Positions 24,841-32,479 of a DNA stretch of 37,261 bases are shown here, one piece after another. The DNA comes from an uncultured Eubacteriales bacterium (lineage in GTDB: Bacteria; Bacillota; Clostridia; Oscillospirales; Acutalibacteraceae). Within the stretch, counting starts at the first letter, position 1. Every line of letters starts with the position of its first letter. Under the pieces are notes generated by a model. The model did not search any database. It saw nothing but the letters and a program-made list of their open reading frames with translations, and was not told the origin of the DNA. Both the position numbers and the translations under genes were made by a program. The DNA lies in the NCBI GenBank assembly GCA_934476545.1, contig CAKSOB010000004.1:1-37261 (forward strand), written 5' to 3'.

Positions 24841-25920
24841 TTAGTCGCCGAAGCCGATGCCGATTTCTCTGGCGTATTGAATCAGGTCTAAGTTCGGCGG
24901 AACAGATTTCAGCTTGCCGGCTACCTCAGCCAGCGGAACGGGAACGATTTGGTTGTTTTGCAGCGCAACCATATTGCCGTACTGCTCCTTGAGAATCAAA
25001 TCCGCAGCGGCAGCACCAAAGCGAGTTGCCAACACACGGTCGCTTGGAGAAGGATTGCCGCCTCTCTGGAAGTGACCCGGTACGGTAACACGCACCTCTT
25101 TGCCGGTGCGCTCCCGAATCTCCTCGGCAATGCGGTAAGAGATGGACGGGTAGTTTTGCTTTTCTCGATAGGTTTTCAGCTCTTTTTTGCCCATGGCGGC
25201 TTCTTCCTTGGAGATGGCGCCCTCTGCTACCGCTAAGATGGAGAACCGCTTGCCTTTGTGCTCTCTGTCATTGAGGGTTTCCACAATGCGGTCAATGTCG
25301 TAAGGAATTTCCGGCAGCAGAATGATGTCTGCACCGGAAGCAATGCCGGCATACAGGGGCAGCCAGCCTACCTTATGACCCATAATCTCCACAATGAAGA
25401 TTCGGCTGTGGGAGTCAGCGGTGGTGTGAATGCAGTCGATGACATGGCTGGCAATCTCCAAAGCACTGTCAAAGCCGAAGGTCATGTCGGTGCCCCACAG
25501 GTCGTTGTCAATGGTCTTTGGCAGAGTGACCACATTCAGTCCTTCTTCTCGCAGCAGGTTGGCCGTTTTGTGGGTGCCGTTGCCACCTAAAATTACAAGG
25601 CAGTCCAACTGCATTTGGCGGTAGGTGGACTTCATGGCTTTTACCTTGTCAATGCCGTCGGGACCGATGACCCGCATCTCCTTAAATGGCTGACGGGAGG
25701 TGCCAAGAATGGTGCCGCCTTGGGTGAGAATACCGGAAAACCGAGAGATTTCCAGGGGGAAGTATTCTCCGTGAATCAAGCCCTTGTAGCCGTCCCGAAT
25801 ACCGAACAGCTCTAAGTCCTCGCCCAGTGTTTCATAGAGTGCCTTTGCAACGCCCCGAATTGCAGCGTTCAGACCTTGGCAGTCACCGCCGCTTGTTAAA
25901 AAACCGATTCTTTTTTTCAT
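24841..25920 (-). CDS. pfkA: 6-phosphofructokinase, GGNGT/PKTIDND subtype
   Basis: Phosphorylates fructose 6-phosphate at the committing step of glycolysis. The 359-residue protein has GFLTSGGDCQGLNAAIRG, the phosphoryl-donor loop LGGNGTHKT (112-118), PKTIDND (134-140, catalytic D138), the substrate motif MGHKVGW (where MGR is usual) and HFQRGGNPSPSDRVLA. Relative to E. coli PfkA, position 103 is Asn (N114 here), 104 is Gly (G115) and 124 is Lys (K135). Gly at 104 is associated with ATP use, while Lys at 124 is typical of the PPi-type and long clades. I therefore call it a phosphofructokinase with the donor not settled, ATP being more likely. It is eight bases after ppk on the same strand. 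Confidence 0.93.
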   Translation of the reverse strand: MKKRIGFLTSGGDCQGLNAAIRGVAKALYETLGEDLELFGIRDGYKGLIHGEYFPLEISRFSGILTQGGTILGTSRQPFKEMRVIGPDGIDKVKAMKSTYRQMQLDCLVILGGNGTHKTANLLREEGLNVVTLPKTIDNDLWGTDMTFGFDSALEIASHVIDCIHTTADSHSRIFIVEIMGHKVGWLPLYAGIASGADIILLPEIPYDIDRIVETLNDREHKGKRFSILAVAEGAISKEEAAMGKKELKTYREKQNYPSISYRIAEEIRERTGKEVRVTVPGHFQRGGNPSPSDRVLATRFGAAAADLILKEQYGNMVALQNNQIVPVPLAEVAGKLKSVPPNLDLIQYAREIGIGFGD

Positions 25921-25927
25921 ATACGAA

Positions 25928-28063
25928 TTACTCGCTTTCCTTTGGATTTTTCAGGGCGTTGGGATTTTGCTGTGGCTTAAAGCCTTCACTCCAGTCAATT
26001 CGGCGCACTTCCGCTGCCCGTTTTTTATCTTCTTTGGCAAAACAGGACTGGCAGTTCAGGGCAGACTTGCCTCGTTTATCTACCATTTTGTAAGTGCCGT
26101 CCGGCAGCAGGGTTCTGGTGTTCACCGTGTCGTTCCACATGGTTTCCAGAATATGCTCGCCCCGCTGCTGTAAGTCCTCGTCCTCAATGGGGAATACCAG
26201 TTCCACACGGCGGTCTAAGTTCCGCTGCATCCAGTCAGCGCTGCCCATATACAGCCTGGGGTTGCCGCCGTTTTCAAAGTGCCAAATCCGGCTGTGCTCC
26301 AAAAGCTGCCCCACAATGCTGTGGACGGTGATGTTCTCGCTGAGTCCCTCAATACCGGGAACCAAGCAGCAAATGCCACGAACGATGAGCCGAATCTGCA
26401 CGCCTGCCTGGGAGGCTTTGTAGAGATGCTCAATAATTTTCGGGTCCACCAAGGAGTTGACCTTGGCGGTGATAGAAGCCGGCAAGCCGTCTCTAGCGTT
26501 CTTGATTTCCTTTTCAATCATGCGGGTGAAGAAGCTTCGCAGCCCATGGGGGGCAACGGCGAACTTGTTGTATTCCGGCGGCATGGAGTAGCCGGTCAGC
26601 ACGTTAAAGAGGGAAGAAGCGTCGGCGCCGAAGGGCTCGGCGCAGGTGAATACGCTCAGGTCGGTGTAAATCTTTGCGGTGGAGTCGTTGTAGTTGCCGG
26701 TACCCATATGCACATAGCGGCGGATGCCGTCCTCCTCCTTGCGTACCACAAGGGTAATTTTACAGTGGGTTTTCAGTCCCTGCAAGCCGTAGATTACATG
26801 GCAGCCTGCATTTTCCAGCTTCCTTGCCCAGTGGATGTTGTTTTCTTCGTCAAAGCGGGCTTTCAGCTCCACCAGAACCGTTACCTGTTTGCCGTTTTCC
26901 GCCGCTTTAATCAAAGAGGCGATGATGGGGGAGTTGCCGCTGACACGATACAAGGTTTGCTTAATGGCAAGGACATTTTCGTCTGTGGCAGCCTCTCGGA
27001 TGAAATCTACCACCGTTTGGAAGGATTCATAAGGGTGGTGAATCATCCGGTCTTTCTCCTTGATGATGTCAAAGAGATTGTCGCCGTTGGCAAAGTCGGC
27101 GCAAGGATACACCGGCACTACCGGCGTAAAGCACATGGACTGGAACTCGCTTTGGGAAGCGAACTTGCCAAAGAAGGTCAGGTCGATAGGACCCGGTGTT
27201 TCGTAAATCTCATCGTTCTTCACCTTTAGAGCATCGCAGAGAAATTCCTTGGTTTGCTTGTCGCACTTTTGCAGCAGCTCCAAGCGAATGGGGCGACCGT
27301 GCTTCCGCTTTTTGATAGACTTTTCAATCTCCTGCAATAAATCATCGGTGTCTTCGTCAATGTTCAAATCGGAGTTTCTGGTAATGCGGAACAGACTGCA
27401 CGCCTTGATTTTATGCAGCTCGAACAGACTGGAAATCTGGTCGATGATAATATCCTCCAACAACACGAACTGGTGAGCGCCCTCTTCGGACGGCACCTTC
27501 AGGAATCGTGGCAAAATGGACGGCACCTGCACCACCGCAAAGCAGGATTCCTTTTTCTCGTCCTTGAGATGCACGGCAATGTTCAAACTCTTGTTTGCCA
27601 AGTGTGGGAAGGGACGGCTTGGGTCTACTGCCAGTGGAGTCAGCACAGGGAAGAGGATCTTCTCAAAGTAGGTGGTAATGTATTCCCGCTGCTCTTTGTT
27701 CAGTTCCTCCGGAGAGAGAAATTCAATCTCCTGCTTTTTCAGGGCAGGCAAAATGGAGCGGTGCAGGCAGGAATACTGCTTGTCGGTAAAGTCGTGGATG
27801 TTCTTTTGCAGGGCTTCCAGCAGCTTTTGTGGGGTGAAGCCGGACAGATCCTCGGAGGTAATGCCGGACAGCACACGGGCTTTGACGCCTGCTACCCGCA
27901 CCATGAAAAATTCATCCAGATTGGATTGGCTGATGGCAAGGAATCGCAGCCGTTCCATCAGGGGGTTTTCTTTTTCAAAGGCTTCGTCTAACACACGGGT
28001 GTTAAAATCCAGCCAACTTAATTCCCGATTGATAATGGGAAAAGACATCGTTTTATAATCCAT
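25928..28063 (-). CDS. ppk: Polyphosphate kinase 1
   Basis: PPK1 reversibly polymerises the gamma-phosphate of ATP into inorganic polyphosphate. The N-terminal domain starts INRELSWLDFNTRVLDEA and SNLDEFFMVRVAG. The two catalytic PLD-like domains have LKTHCKITLVVR, with H433 in the position of the autophosphorylated E. coli H435, and LLEHSRIWHFENG, with H590 matching E. coli H592. Also present are DENVLAIKQTLYR, VELKARFDEENNI and HMGTGNYND. Length 711 is normal. The C-terminus adds a short tail with CQSCF and many charged residues. SD AGAGGT precedes the ATG. It lies 13 bases after the exopolyphosphatase gene. Confidence 0.97.
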   Translation of the reverse strand: MDYKTMSFPIINRELSWLDFNTRVLDEAFEKENPLMERLRFLAISQSNLDEFFMVRVAGVKARVLSGITSEDLSGFTPQKLLEALQKNIHDFTDKQYSCLHRSILPALKKQEIEFLSPEELNKEQREYITTYFEKILFPVLTPLAVDPSRPFPHLANKSLNIAVHLKDEKKESCFAVVQVPSILPRFLKVPSEEGAHQFVLLEDIIIDQISSLFELHKIKACSLFRITRNSDLNIDEDTDDLLQEIEKSIKKRKHGRPIRLELLQKCDKQTKEFLCDALKVKNDEIYETPGPIDLTFFGKFASQSEFQSMCFTPVVPVYPCADFANGDNLFDIIKEKDRMIHHPYESFQTVVDFIREAATDENVLAIKQTLYRVSGNSPIIASLIKAAENGKQVTVLVELKARFDEENNIHWARKLENAGCHVIYGLQGLKTHCKITLVVRKEEDGIRRYVHMGTGNYNDSTAKIYTDLSVFTCAEPFGADASSLFNVLTGYSMPPEYNKFAVAPHGLRSFFTRMIEKEIKNARDGLPASITAKVNSLVDPKIIEHLYKASQAGVQIRLIVRGICCLVPGIEGLSENITVHSIVGQLLEHSRIWHFENGGNPRLYMGSADWMQRNLDRRVELVFPIEDEDLQQRGEHILETMWNDTVNTRTLLPDGTYKMVDKRGKSALNCQSCFAKEDKKRAAEVRRIDWSEGFKPQQNPNALKNPKESE

Positions 28064-28076
28064 GTTAGGGAACCTC

Positions 28077-29636
28077 TCATATCATAGTAGATTTTAATTG
28101 CAGAACCGGCTGCAAGCCGAAGGAAGATTTAAAGAACGGCGCACAGTGCGAAACCGCCCATTTTTCCAAATAGAGGTTTTGGTCGCACACGCCGCTGATG
28201 AGCAGTTCATCGCCCCGCAGCTTTACGGAGATTTCCTTCAGCTTGTGCTTTTTTGATTTGTCCAAGGAGTTTGCCAGCCGGAAAATAGCGGTGAGCTTGG
28301 AGCAAATCAGCACTTCTTCTTCGGTAAAGGTCAGGAAGCCAATGCCGTCAAAGTTTGGCTCCCACAGCTCGGTAAAGTTGGCAATGACTGCCGCTAATTT
28401 CATATCTTCACCGGTTAAGCCGCAAATATCCAAGTCGCGAATCAATTCTGCCGAGCAGCCGCCCTTGGCGTTGACAAAGTAACCGGAGTCGTGGAGAATG
28501 GCAGCCACCTGCAAAATCACCCGATGGTGGTCGGTAAAGCCGTGGAGCCGCTTCAGGCGGTCAAACAGCTTGACGCAATGCTGCCGTACCAGGTTATAGT
28601 GACCGGCATCGCAGTCATAGCGGGCGGCAAAAGTTTCGGCGCAGGCGAGGGCGCTTTGCTCCATGTAGCTGTGATAGCGGCTCTCCCAGTTGCGGAACAG
28701 CAGCTTGGAGAGAAAGGCGTCTGCCAGCTCGATTTTCGGAATCAAAATTTCATCGGCTTGGGTCAGCTTCATGAGCCGGAAGAAAATGGACAGGGTGGAG
28801 TACAGCAGCTCCGCCCGCTCCTCACTGATGTCAAAATTCAGGGACAGCTGCTCCAAAGAGCTGTTCTGGGTTTGGTTCACCAGTTTTAAAATCGCATCGC
28901 CGCTAATGCGATAGAGGTCGCCCTCCGGCTTCACATCGCACAGCTTGGCAATCAGGTCCATTTCATTGCCGGTCATCACCAAGTTGTCAATCATCTTGCT
29001 TGGGAAGGGCATAACGATATTACTGAACACAGCGTCCAAATATTCCTCCGCCGCTTCGTCAAAGGCGCTGTTGCTGGCGTCGGCATCGTCCAACATATCA
29101 TGAATTTTCAAAGAACCCATAGAGAGAATTTGGCAGAAGGTAATGCTGTCATCCTCATGAATACACAGTCCCGTAGAACCGGTACCGGTGTGAGAAATCA
29201 GCGTCTTTTTGCCGTCGGTCAAGCCGTCGTGCTTTTGTACGGCACGAATCGCTTCGTAGTAAATCAGGGACTTTTCCGTGGAATCATCGCAAACCAAAAC
29301 GGAAATGCCCGTCTTAACCTTGATTTGGTCTAGGGCAAACTTTTGGTTTTTTGCCTCACGGAAGGCGCTGGTGGCAAGCACCGTAAAATCCTTCACGTGA
29401 TACTCTTCCATCACTTGGCGATAATCCGTTAAAATTTGGCACAACTCTTTGATGCACTCAAAAGAGATGATGCCGTCATAAAACACCTCATGCCCCAGAT
29501 TCAGAGGGCGCTTTAAGGTATCAATGCGATAAATTTGGTTGTTGCGTTGCTCGGCTACAATCATTTTTACAATACTGGAGCCAATGTCCACCACGGCAAC
29601 GATCTTTTTATTTTTTAGCTTTGTCAGGGAAATCAC
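28077..29636 (-). CDS. ppx: Exopolyphosphatase / pppGpp phosphohydrolase family (Ppx/GppA) with HD-like C-terminal domain
   Basis: The N-terminal ASKHA-fold phosphatase part shows VAVVDIGSSIVKMIVAE, FTVLATSAFREAKNQ, KTLISHTGTGSTGLCI (phosphate-binding loop, here HTGTGS rather than the usual DIGGGS) and ILSMGSLKIHDM. The C-terminal half has an HD-like domain with QHCVKLFDRL, AAILHDSGYFVN and ICSKLTAIFRLANSLD, as in longer Ppx/GppA proteins. About 519 residues. I use GTG 29636, although its SD is poor; longer in-frame versions reach back to a T-rich region that is not conserved. The altered Asp-Ile-Gly-Gly-Gly motif is a caution about activity. With ppk immediately downstream, a role in polyphosphate turnover is the best inference. 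Confidence 0.85.
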   Translation of the reverse strand: MISLTKLKNKKIVAVVDIGSSIVKMIVAEQRNNQIYRIDTLKRPLNLGHEVFYDGIISFECIKELCQILTDYRQVMEEYHVKDFTVLATSAFREAKNQKFALDQIKVKTGISVLVCDDSTEKSLIYYEAIRAVQKHDGLTDGKKTLISHTGTGSTGLCIHEDDSITFCQILSMGSLKIHDMLDDADASNSAFDEAAEEYLDAVFSNIVMPFPSKMIDNLVMTGNEMDLIAKLCDVKPEGDLYRISGDAILKLVNQTQNSSLEQLSLNFDISEERAELLYSTLSIFFRLMKLTQADEILIPKIELADAFLSKLLFRNWESRYHSYMEQSALACAETFAARYDCDAGHYNLVRQHCVKLFDRLKRLHGFTDHHRVILQVAAILHDSGYFVNAKGGCSAELIRDLDICGLTGEDMKLAAVIANFTELWEPNFDGIGFLTFTEEEVLICSKLTAIFRLANSLDKSKKHKLKEISVKLRGDELLISGVCDQNLYLEKWAVSHCAPFFKSSFGLQPVLQLKSTMI

Positions 29637-29762
29637 CGCTTTCTTTGCAGCGTAGGGAACGCTGTAATTTATTGTAACAATCAGTATAAAAAGAAAAGAT
29701 GAAGTTCCCGTGGGATTTTGGTAAATTTCTTGTAAAATCAACAAATTACGGAAAGATTCCAC

Positions 29763-29793
29763 AAAAAAAGGAGAGTGCCGTTGGCAGCTCTCC
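29763..29793 (-). terminator. Terminator of the 86-residue gene
   Basis: On the - strand GGAGAG pairs with CTCTCC (29793-29788 with 29775-29770), with an inner GCC/GGC helix, followed by TTTTTTT (29769-29763). It lies 20 bases after the stop of the small gene and shows that the gene is a separate short transcript. Confidence 0.88.
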
Positions 29794-29812
29794 CCAATCC
29801 CTTACGGTTTCA

Positions 29813-30073
29813 TTAGTTTGCTGCGGCAATCTTGGCAGATACATCCTCCGCAGTAATGGCAGTTACACCGGCATCGCCCTTCTCCGGCGCACCCTTCTCA
29901 AACAGAACAACCACGCTTGGGTTGTTGTTGTAAGTAATGTGGTTTGCCTTCGGGCAGGTCAGGTCATTCTCAAACCAGATGTAGTGGTTGTCAACGTTGT
30001 AGTAGATTCTTGCCCAGCGGGTGTCTGCGTTGTATTCCTCAACAGTAGTGAGGATTTCCTGTGAATTTGCCAT
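29813..30073 (-). CDS. Small protein of unknown function, 86 residues, probably highly expressed
   Basis: I do not recognise this family. The acidic 86-residue protein starts MANSQEILTTVEEYNADTRW, has an aromatic-rich middle (RIYYNVDNHYIWFENDL, then NHITYNNN), a hydrophobic strand SVVVLF and an alanine-rich end. It has no signal peptide or membrane segment and only one cysteine. The layout supports a real and strongly expressed gene: own promoter, SD AAGGAAG seven bases before the ATG, own terminator, and a codon choice like that of the ribosomal genes (all Tyr as TAC, nearly all Asn as AAC). A DNA- or nucleotide-binding role cannot be claimed. It diverges from the queuosine operon and may be unrelated to it. 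Confidence 0.88.
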   Translation of the reverse strand: MANSQEILTTVEEYNADTRWARIYYNVDNHYIWFENDLTCPKANHITYNNNPSVVVLFEKGAPEKGDAGVTAITAEDVSAKIAAAN

Positions 30074-30090
30074 GGTTTAGCTTCCTTTCC

Positions 30091-30124
30091 AAACTGAAAA
30101 TTGTCTTAACAACACTTTCAGTTT
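30091..30124 (-). promoter_or_regulatory. Perfect 9-bp inverted repeat over the start region of the small gene
   Basis: AAACTGAAA (30091-30099) and TTTCAGTTT (30116-30124) are exact inverted copies 16 bases apart. One arm overlaps the -10 box of the small gene's promoter and the other lies in the 5' leader ten bases before the SD. It could be a repressor operator or a 5' stem that stabilises the mRNA. Confidence 0.55.
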
Positions 30125-30148
30125 ACCACGAAATCCATTTTTTTGCAA
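30120..30148 (-). promoter_or_regulatory. Promoter of the 86-residue gene
   Basis: On the - strand a -35 TTGCAA (30148-30143) and a -10 TAAACT (30125-30120) are separated by 17 bases. The leader would be about 40 bases. The gene order makes this promoter divergent from that of the queuosine operon, with 23 bases between the two -35 boxes. Confidence 0.7.
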
Positions 30149-30171
30149 GAGGATTTCCCATGGTTCGACAG

Positions 30172-30200
30172 TTGCAATTTCCCCAAATTTATGGTATACT
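30172..30200 (+). promoter_or_regulatory. Promoter of the queuosine operon
   Basis: A -35 TTGCAA (30172-30177) and a -10 TATACT (30195-30200) are 17 bases apart. Transcription would begin near 30207, ten bases before the first stem of the riboswitch candidate. Confidence 0.82.
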
Positions 30201-30216
30201 ATATGGGAATTTTATC

Positions 30217-30258
30217 AGACAGTTCATTCAGACCATCCTGTCTTTAAACAAAACTAGG
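30217..30258 (+). promoter_or_regulatory. Probable preQ1-I riboswitch aptamer
   Basis: The stem AGACAG (30217-30222) with CTGTCT (30238-30243) closes a 15-base loop containing GTTC and ACC elements, and is followed by the A-rich tail AAACAAAACTAGG (30246-30258). A short stem with a pyrimidine-containing loop and an AACAAAAC-type tail is the layout of preQ1 class I aptamers, and the regulated genes are those that make preQ0/preQ1. The 3' strand of the stem extended by one base, CCTGTCT (30237-30243), is exactly complementary to the 5' arm of the downstream terminator, AGACAGG (30283-30289). Ligand binding would hold the aptamer stem and allow termination. The loop does not match the B. subtilis queC loop closely. 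Confidence 0.68.
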
Positions 30259-30282
30259 CTGGTACACTTGCTTGCAATTTGC

Positions 30283-30323
30283 AGACAGGCGACCACCGGT
30301 CGTGCCTGTCTTTTTTTATTTTT
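30283..30323 (+). terminator. Riboswitch-controlled terminator ahead of queD
   Basis: AGACAGGC plus GACC (30283-30294) pairs with GGTC and GCCTGTCT (30298-30311), a 12-pair stem with a two-base bulge, followed by TTTTTTTATTTTT. It ends directly before the queD SD (GGAGG), so it is an attenuator in the leader. Confidence 0.9.
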
Positions 30324-30334
30324 GGAGGAAAACC

Positions 30335-30748
30335 ATGTTTCAATTAAAAAGTGAAGTCCAATTCGATATGGCGCATTTTCTGCACGGCTACGACGGAAAA
30401 TGTGCCAACATCCACGGTCATCGCTATCGTTTGGTGGCAATGTTTCAGTCCGAAACCCTTTGCGCCGAGGGGCAAGCCCGTGGTATGGTGGCAGATTTCC
30501 ACACCATCAAGGCTGCCCTCAAAGAGTTGGCAGAGGAATTTGACCACAAGCTGGTGATGGAGGACAACGAGAAGGGGCAGGAGCTGCAAAAGAGCCTCAT
30601 TGGGTACAGCGTGGTGTTGGTGCCCTATCGCCCCACCGCAGAGGAAATGAGCCGAGATTTCTACCACCGCATCAAAGCCAAAGGTTTGCCGGTCAGCTCC
30701 GTAGAGCTGTACGAAACTCCAACCAATAGCTGCATTTACAGCGAATAA
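30335..30748 (+). CDS. queD: 6-carboxy-5,6,7,8-tetrahydropterin synthase
   Basis: QueD converts 7,8-dihydroneopterin triphosphate to 6-carboxytetrahydropterin, the second step of queuosine precursor synthesis. The 137-residue protein has the zinc ligands H14 (FDMAHFL), H27 and H29 (NIHGHRY), the catalytic cysteine C23 just before them, a VADFHTIK block, FDHKLV, and the terminal ETPTNSCIY with the substrate-binding glutamate. The start at 30335 follows GGAGG with seven bases between; an earlier in-frame ATG lies inside the terminator region and is excluded. First gene of the operon. Confidence 0.96.
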   Translation: MFQLKSEVQFDMAHFLHGYDGKCANIHGHRYRLVAMFQSETLCAEGQARGMVADFHTIKAALKELAEEFDHKLVMEDNEKGQELQKSLIGYSVVLVPYRPTAEEMSRDFYHRIKAKGLPVSSVELYETPTNSCIYSE

Positions 30749-30760
30749 GGAGGGCGTGGG

Positions 30761-31423
30761 ATGTTTCCGATTATTGAGCAGTTTTTGTCCGTAGACGGCG
30801 AAGGCCCTACTGCCGGACGACTGGCAGCCTTTGTGCGGTTTCAGGGATGTAATCTGCGGTGCAGTTGGTGCGATACCACCTATTCCTTTGAACAGGAGAA
30901 CGTGACTGCCTACCGCACTGCCGAGGAGATTTACAAGATTATCAAGGAGAGCGGCGCAAGCTGCGTGACCCTCACCGGCGGCGAGCCGCTGCTGCAGCCG
31001 GAAATCGGCTCTCTGCTGAAGATTTTAAACGAGGACGACTCTTTGCTGACCCACATTGAAACCAATGGGTCGGTGGACATTACGCCTTTTGCGGAGGAGT
31101 TCCCCAACCTGTGCTTTATTGTGGACTACAAGCTGGAGGGCAGCAACATGACCGCCCAAATGAACGAGAACAACCTGACTGCTGTTCGCCCTGTGGATAC
31201 TTATAAATTTGTAGTGTCCTCTTTGGGGGATTTACAGCAGGCAACGGATGTGATTCGGAAGAATCATTTGTGCGAGAGAACCCAAGTGTTTTTCTCACCG
31301 GTGCTTGGCAAAATAGAGCCGGCGGAGATTGTGGAGTTCATGAAAACAGAACGATTGGACAAAGTGCGCCTGCAATTACAGCTCCATAAGATTATTTGGG
31401 ACCCGGCGCAAAAGGGTGTTTGA
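30761..31423 (+). CDS. queE: 7-carboxy-7-deazaguanine synthase (radical SAM)
   Basis: QueE rearranges 6-carboxytetrahydropterin to 7-carboxy-7-deazaguanine using a radical SAM mechanism. The [4Fe-4S] motif is CNLRCSWC (C30, C34, C37), preceded by EQFLSVDGEGPTAGR, the family start, and followed by DTTYS and LTGGEPLLQ (SAM-binding GGE). The C-terminal VRLQLQLHKIIWDP matches the family's LQ-H-K end. Length 220 is normal. It lies 12 bases after queD with AAGGAGG overlapping the queD stop region. Confidence 0.97.
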   Translation: MFPIIEQFLSVDGEGPTAGRLAAFVRFQGCNLRCSWCDTTYSFEQENVTAYRTAEEIYKIIKESGASCVTLTGGEPLLQPEIGSLLKILNEDDSLLTHIETNGSVDITPFAEEFPNLCFIVDYKLEGSNMTAQMNENNLTAVRPVDTYKFVVSSLGDLQQATDVIRKNHLCERTQVFFSPVLGKIEPAEIVEFMKTERLDKVRLQLQLHKIIWDPAQKGV

Positions 31424-31491
31424 CAACACTATTCTTTCCATAGAACTAAGATTTCAATAGAAAAATTTCAAATATAAAAGGAGGCAGTAGC

Positions 31492-32085
31492 ATGGCAAAG
31501 CAAATTGATACTACAAAAATAGAATCCTGCATTCGGGAACTGCTTATCGCTTTGGGTGACGACCCGGAGCGAGAGGGCTTGATTGACACCCCGAAGCGGG
31601 TGGCAAAAATGTATGCTGAGGTGTTTGCCGGTATGACCTACACCAACGAGGAAATCGCAAAGATGTTCGACACCACCTTTGAGCAGGAGGACTACCTGCG
31701 CAAGAACGAGAAAAACTTGGTGGTGGTGCGGGATATTCCCATCTTCAGTTATTGCGAGCACCACATGGCGCTGATGTATAACATGAAGGTTTCCGTGGTG
31801 TATCGTCCCGGCGCAAAGATTATCGGTCTGTCCAAAATTGCAAGAATCGCTGACATGGTTGGTCGCCGCCTGCAATTACAGGAGCGCATCGGCAACGACA
31901 TTGCGGAGATCGTTTCCATGGTAACAGAGAGCGAGGACGTGGGCGTGTTGATTCAGGGTGAGCATAGCTGCATGACCGCAAGAGGCATTGAGAAGCCCGG
32001 TACCCTGACCGTGACCACTTCCTTCCGTGGCGTGTTCCAAACAGACGATGCGTTGCGCCACGAAGCACTTATTTTATTGAAGTAG
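31492..32085 (+). CDS. folE: GTP cyclohydrolase I
   Basis: FolE opens the GTP ring to 7,8-dihydroneopterin triphosphate, the entry step for both folate and queuosine precursors. The zinc site is C88 in SYCEHHMAL (with H91) and C160 in GEHSCMTARG. GLIDTPKRVAKMY, IIGLSKIARI and RLQLQERI are conserved. The 197-residue length is usual for the bacterial type IA enzyme. A 68-base gap separates it from queE; its SD is AAAGGAGG. Placing folE within the queuosine operon suggests it supplies that pathway. Confidence 0.97.
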   Translation: MAKQIDTTKIESCIRELLIALGDDPEREGLIDTPKRVAKMYAEVFAGMTYTNEEIAKMFDTTFEQEDYLRKNEKNLVVVRDIPIFSYCEHHMALMYNMKVSVVYRPGAKIIGLSKIARIADMVGRRLQLQERIGNDIAEIVSMVTESEDVGVLIQGEHSCMTARGIEKPGTLTVTTSFRGVFQTDDALRHEALILLK

Positions 32086-32086
32086 T

Positions 32087-32479
32087 ATGGCAAGTCAACG
32101 AGAGGCACTCTTTGCCTTTGCAAAAGAAACATTTGGCACCGAGCCGGAATTTCTCTGGGAAAAGACACCGGATGCCGGCGTGTTGCGCCATGCAGACAAC
32201 CGCAAGTGGTACGGCATCGTTATGACGGTGCAGCGAAAAACCTTGGGGTTATCCGGCGAAGACGCAGTGGAGATTTTGAACGTAAAAGCAGACTATTTGA
32301 CCGGTTCCTTTCTGCGGCAGCAGGCGGGATTCTTACCGGCATATCATATGAATAAAGAACATTGGCTGACGATTTTGTTGGATGGCACCGTAGCATTTTC
32401 GCAAACCTGCGAGCTGCTGCAAGAGAGTTTTTCCCTGACGGAATCCAAGCCGAAACGAAAAAAGGAGCAGAAATCATGA
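32087..32479 (+). CDS. MmcQ/YjbR-family protein inside the queuosine operon
   Basis: A 130-residue MmcQ/YjbR-like protein. The family core is clear: FGTEPEFLWEKTPDAGVLRH, DNRKWYGIVMTV, LGLSG, VEILNVKAD, GFLPAYHMNKEHWLTILLDG. The last 14 residues are very basic (SKPKRKKEQKS). Structural studies of relatives show a fold resembling DNA-binding or double-wing domains, but the biochemical role is not established. It starts one base after the folE stop without a proper SD and overlaps queC by four bases, so it is tightly coupled to both. Location suggests a link to the pathway, but this is inference only. Confidence 0.9.
   Translation: MASQREALFAFAKETFGTEPEFLWEKTPDAGVLRHADNRKWYGIVMTVQRKTLGLSGEDAVEILNVKADYLTGSFLRQQAGFLPAYHMNKEHWLTILLDGTVAFSQTCELLQESFSLTESKPKRKKEQKS

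Noticed and set aside
26279..27229. A 316-codon open frame on the + strand opposite ppk
   Set aside because: It is antisense to the catalytic domains of ppk, with no SD or family pattern.
31420..31446. TTGACA after queE as an internal promoter for folE
   Set aside because: The best -10 match (TAGAAC) is only 15 bases away and matches four of six bases; the TTGACA overlaps the queE stop codon, so chance is the simpler explanation.
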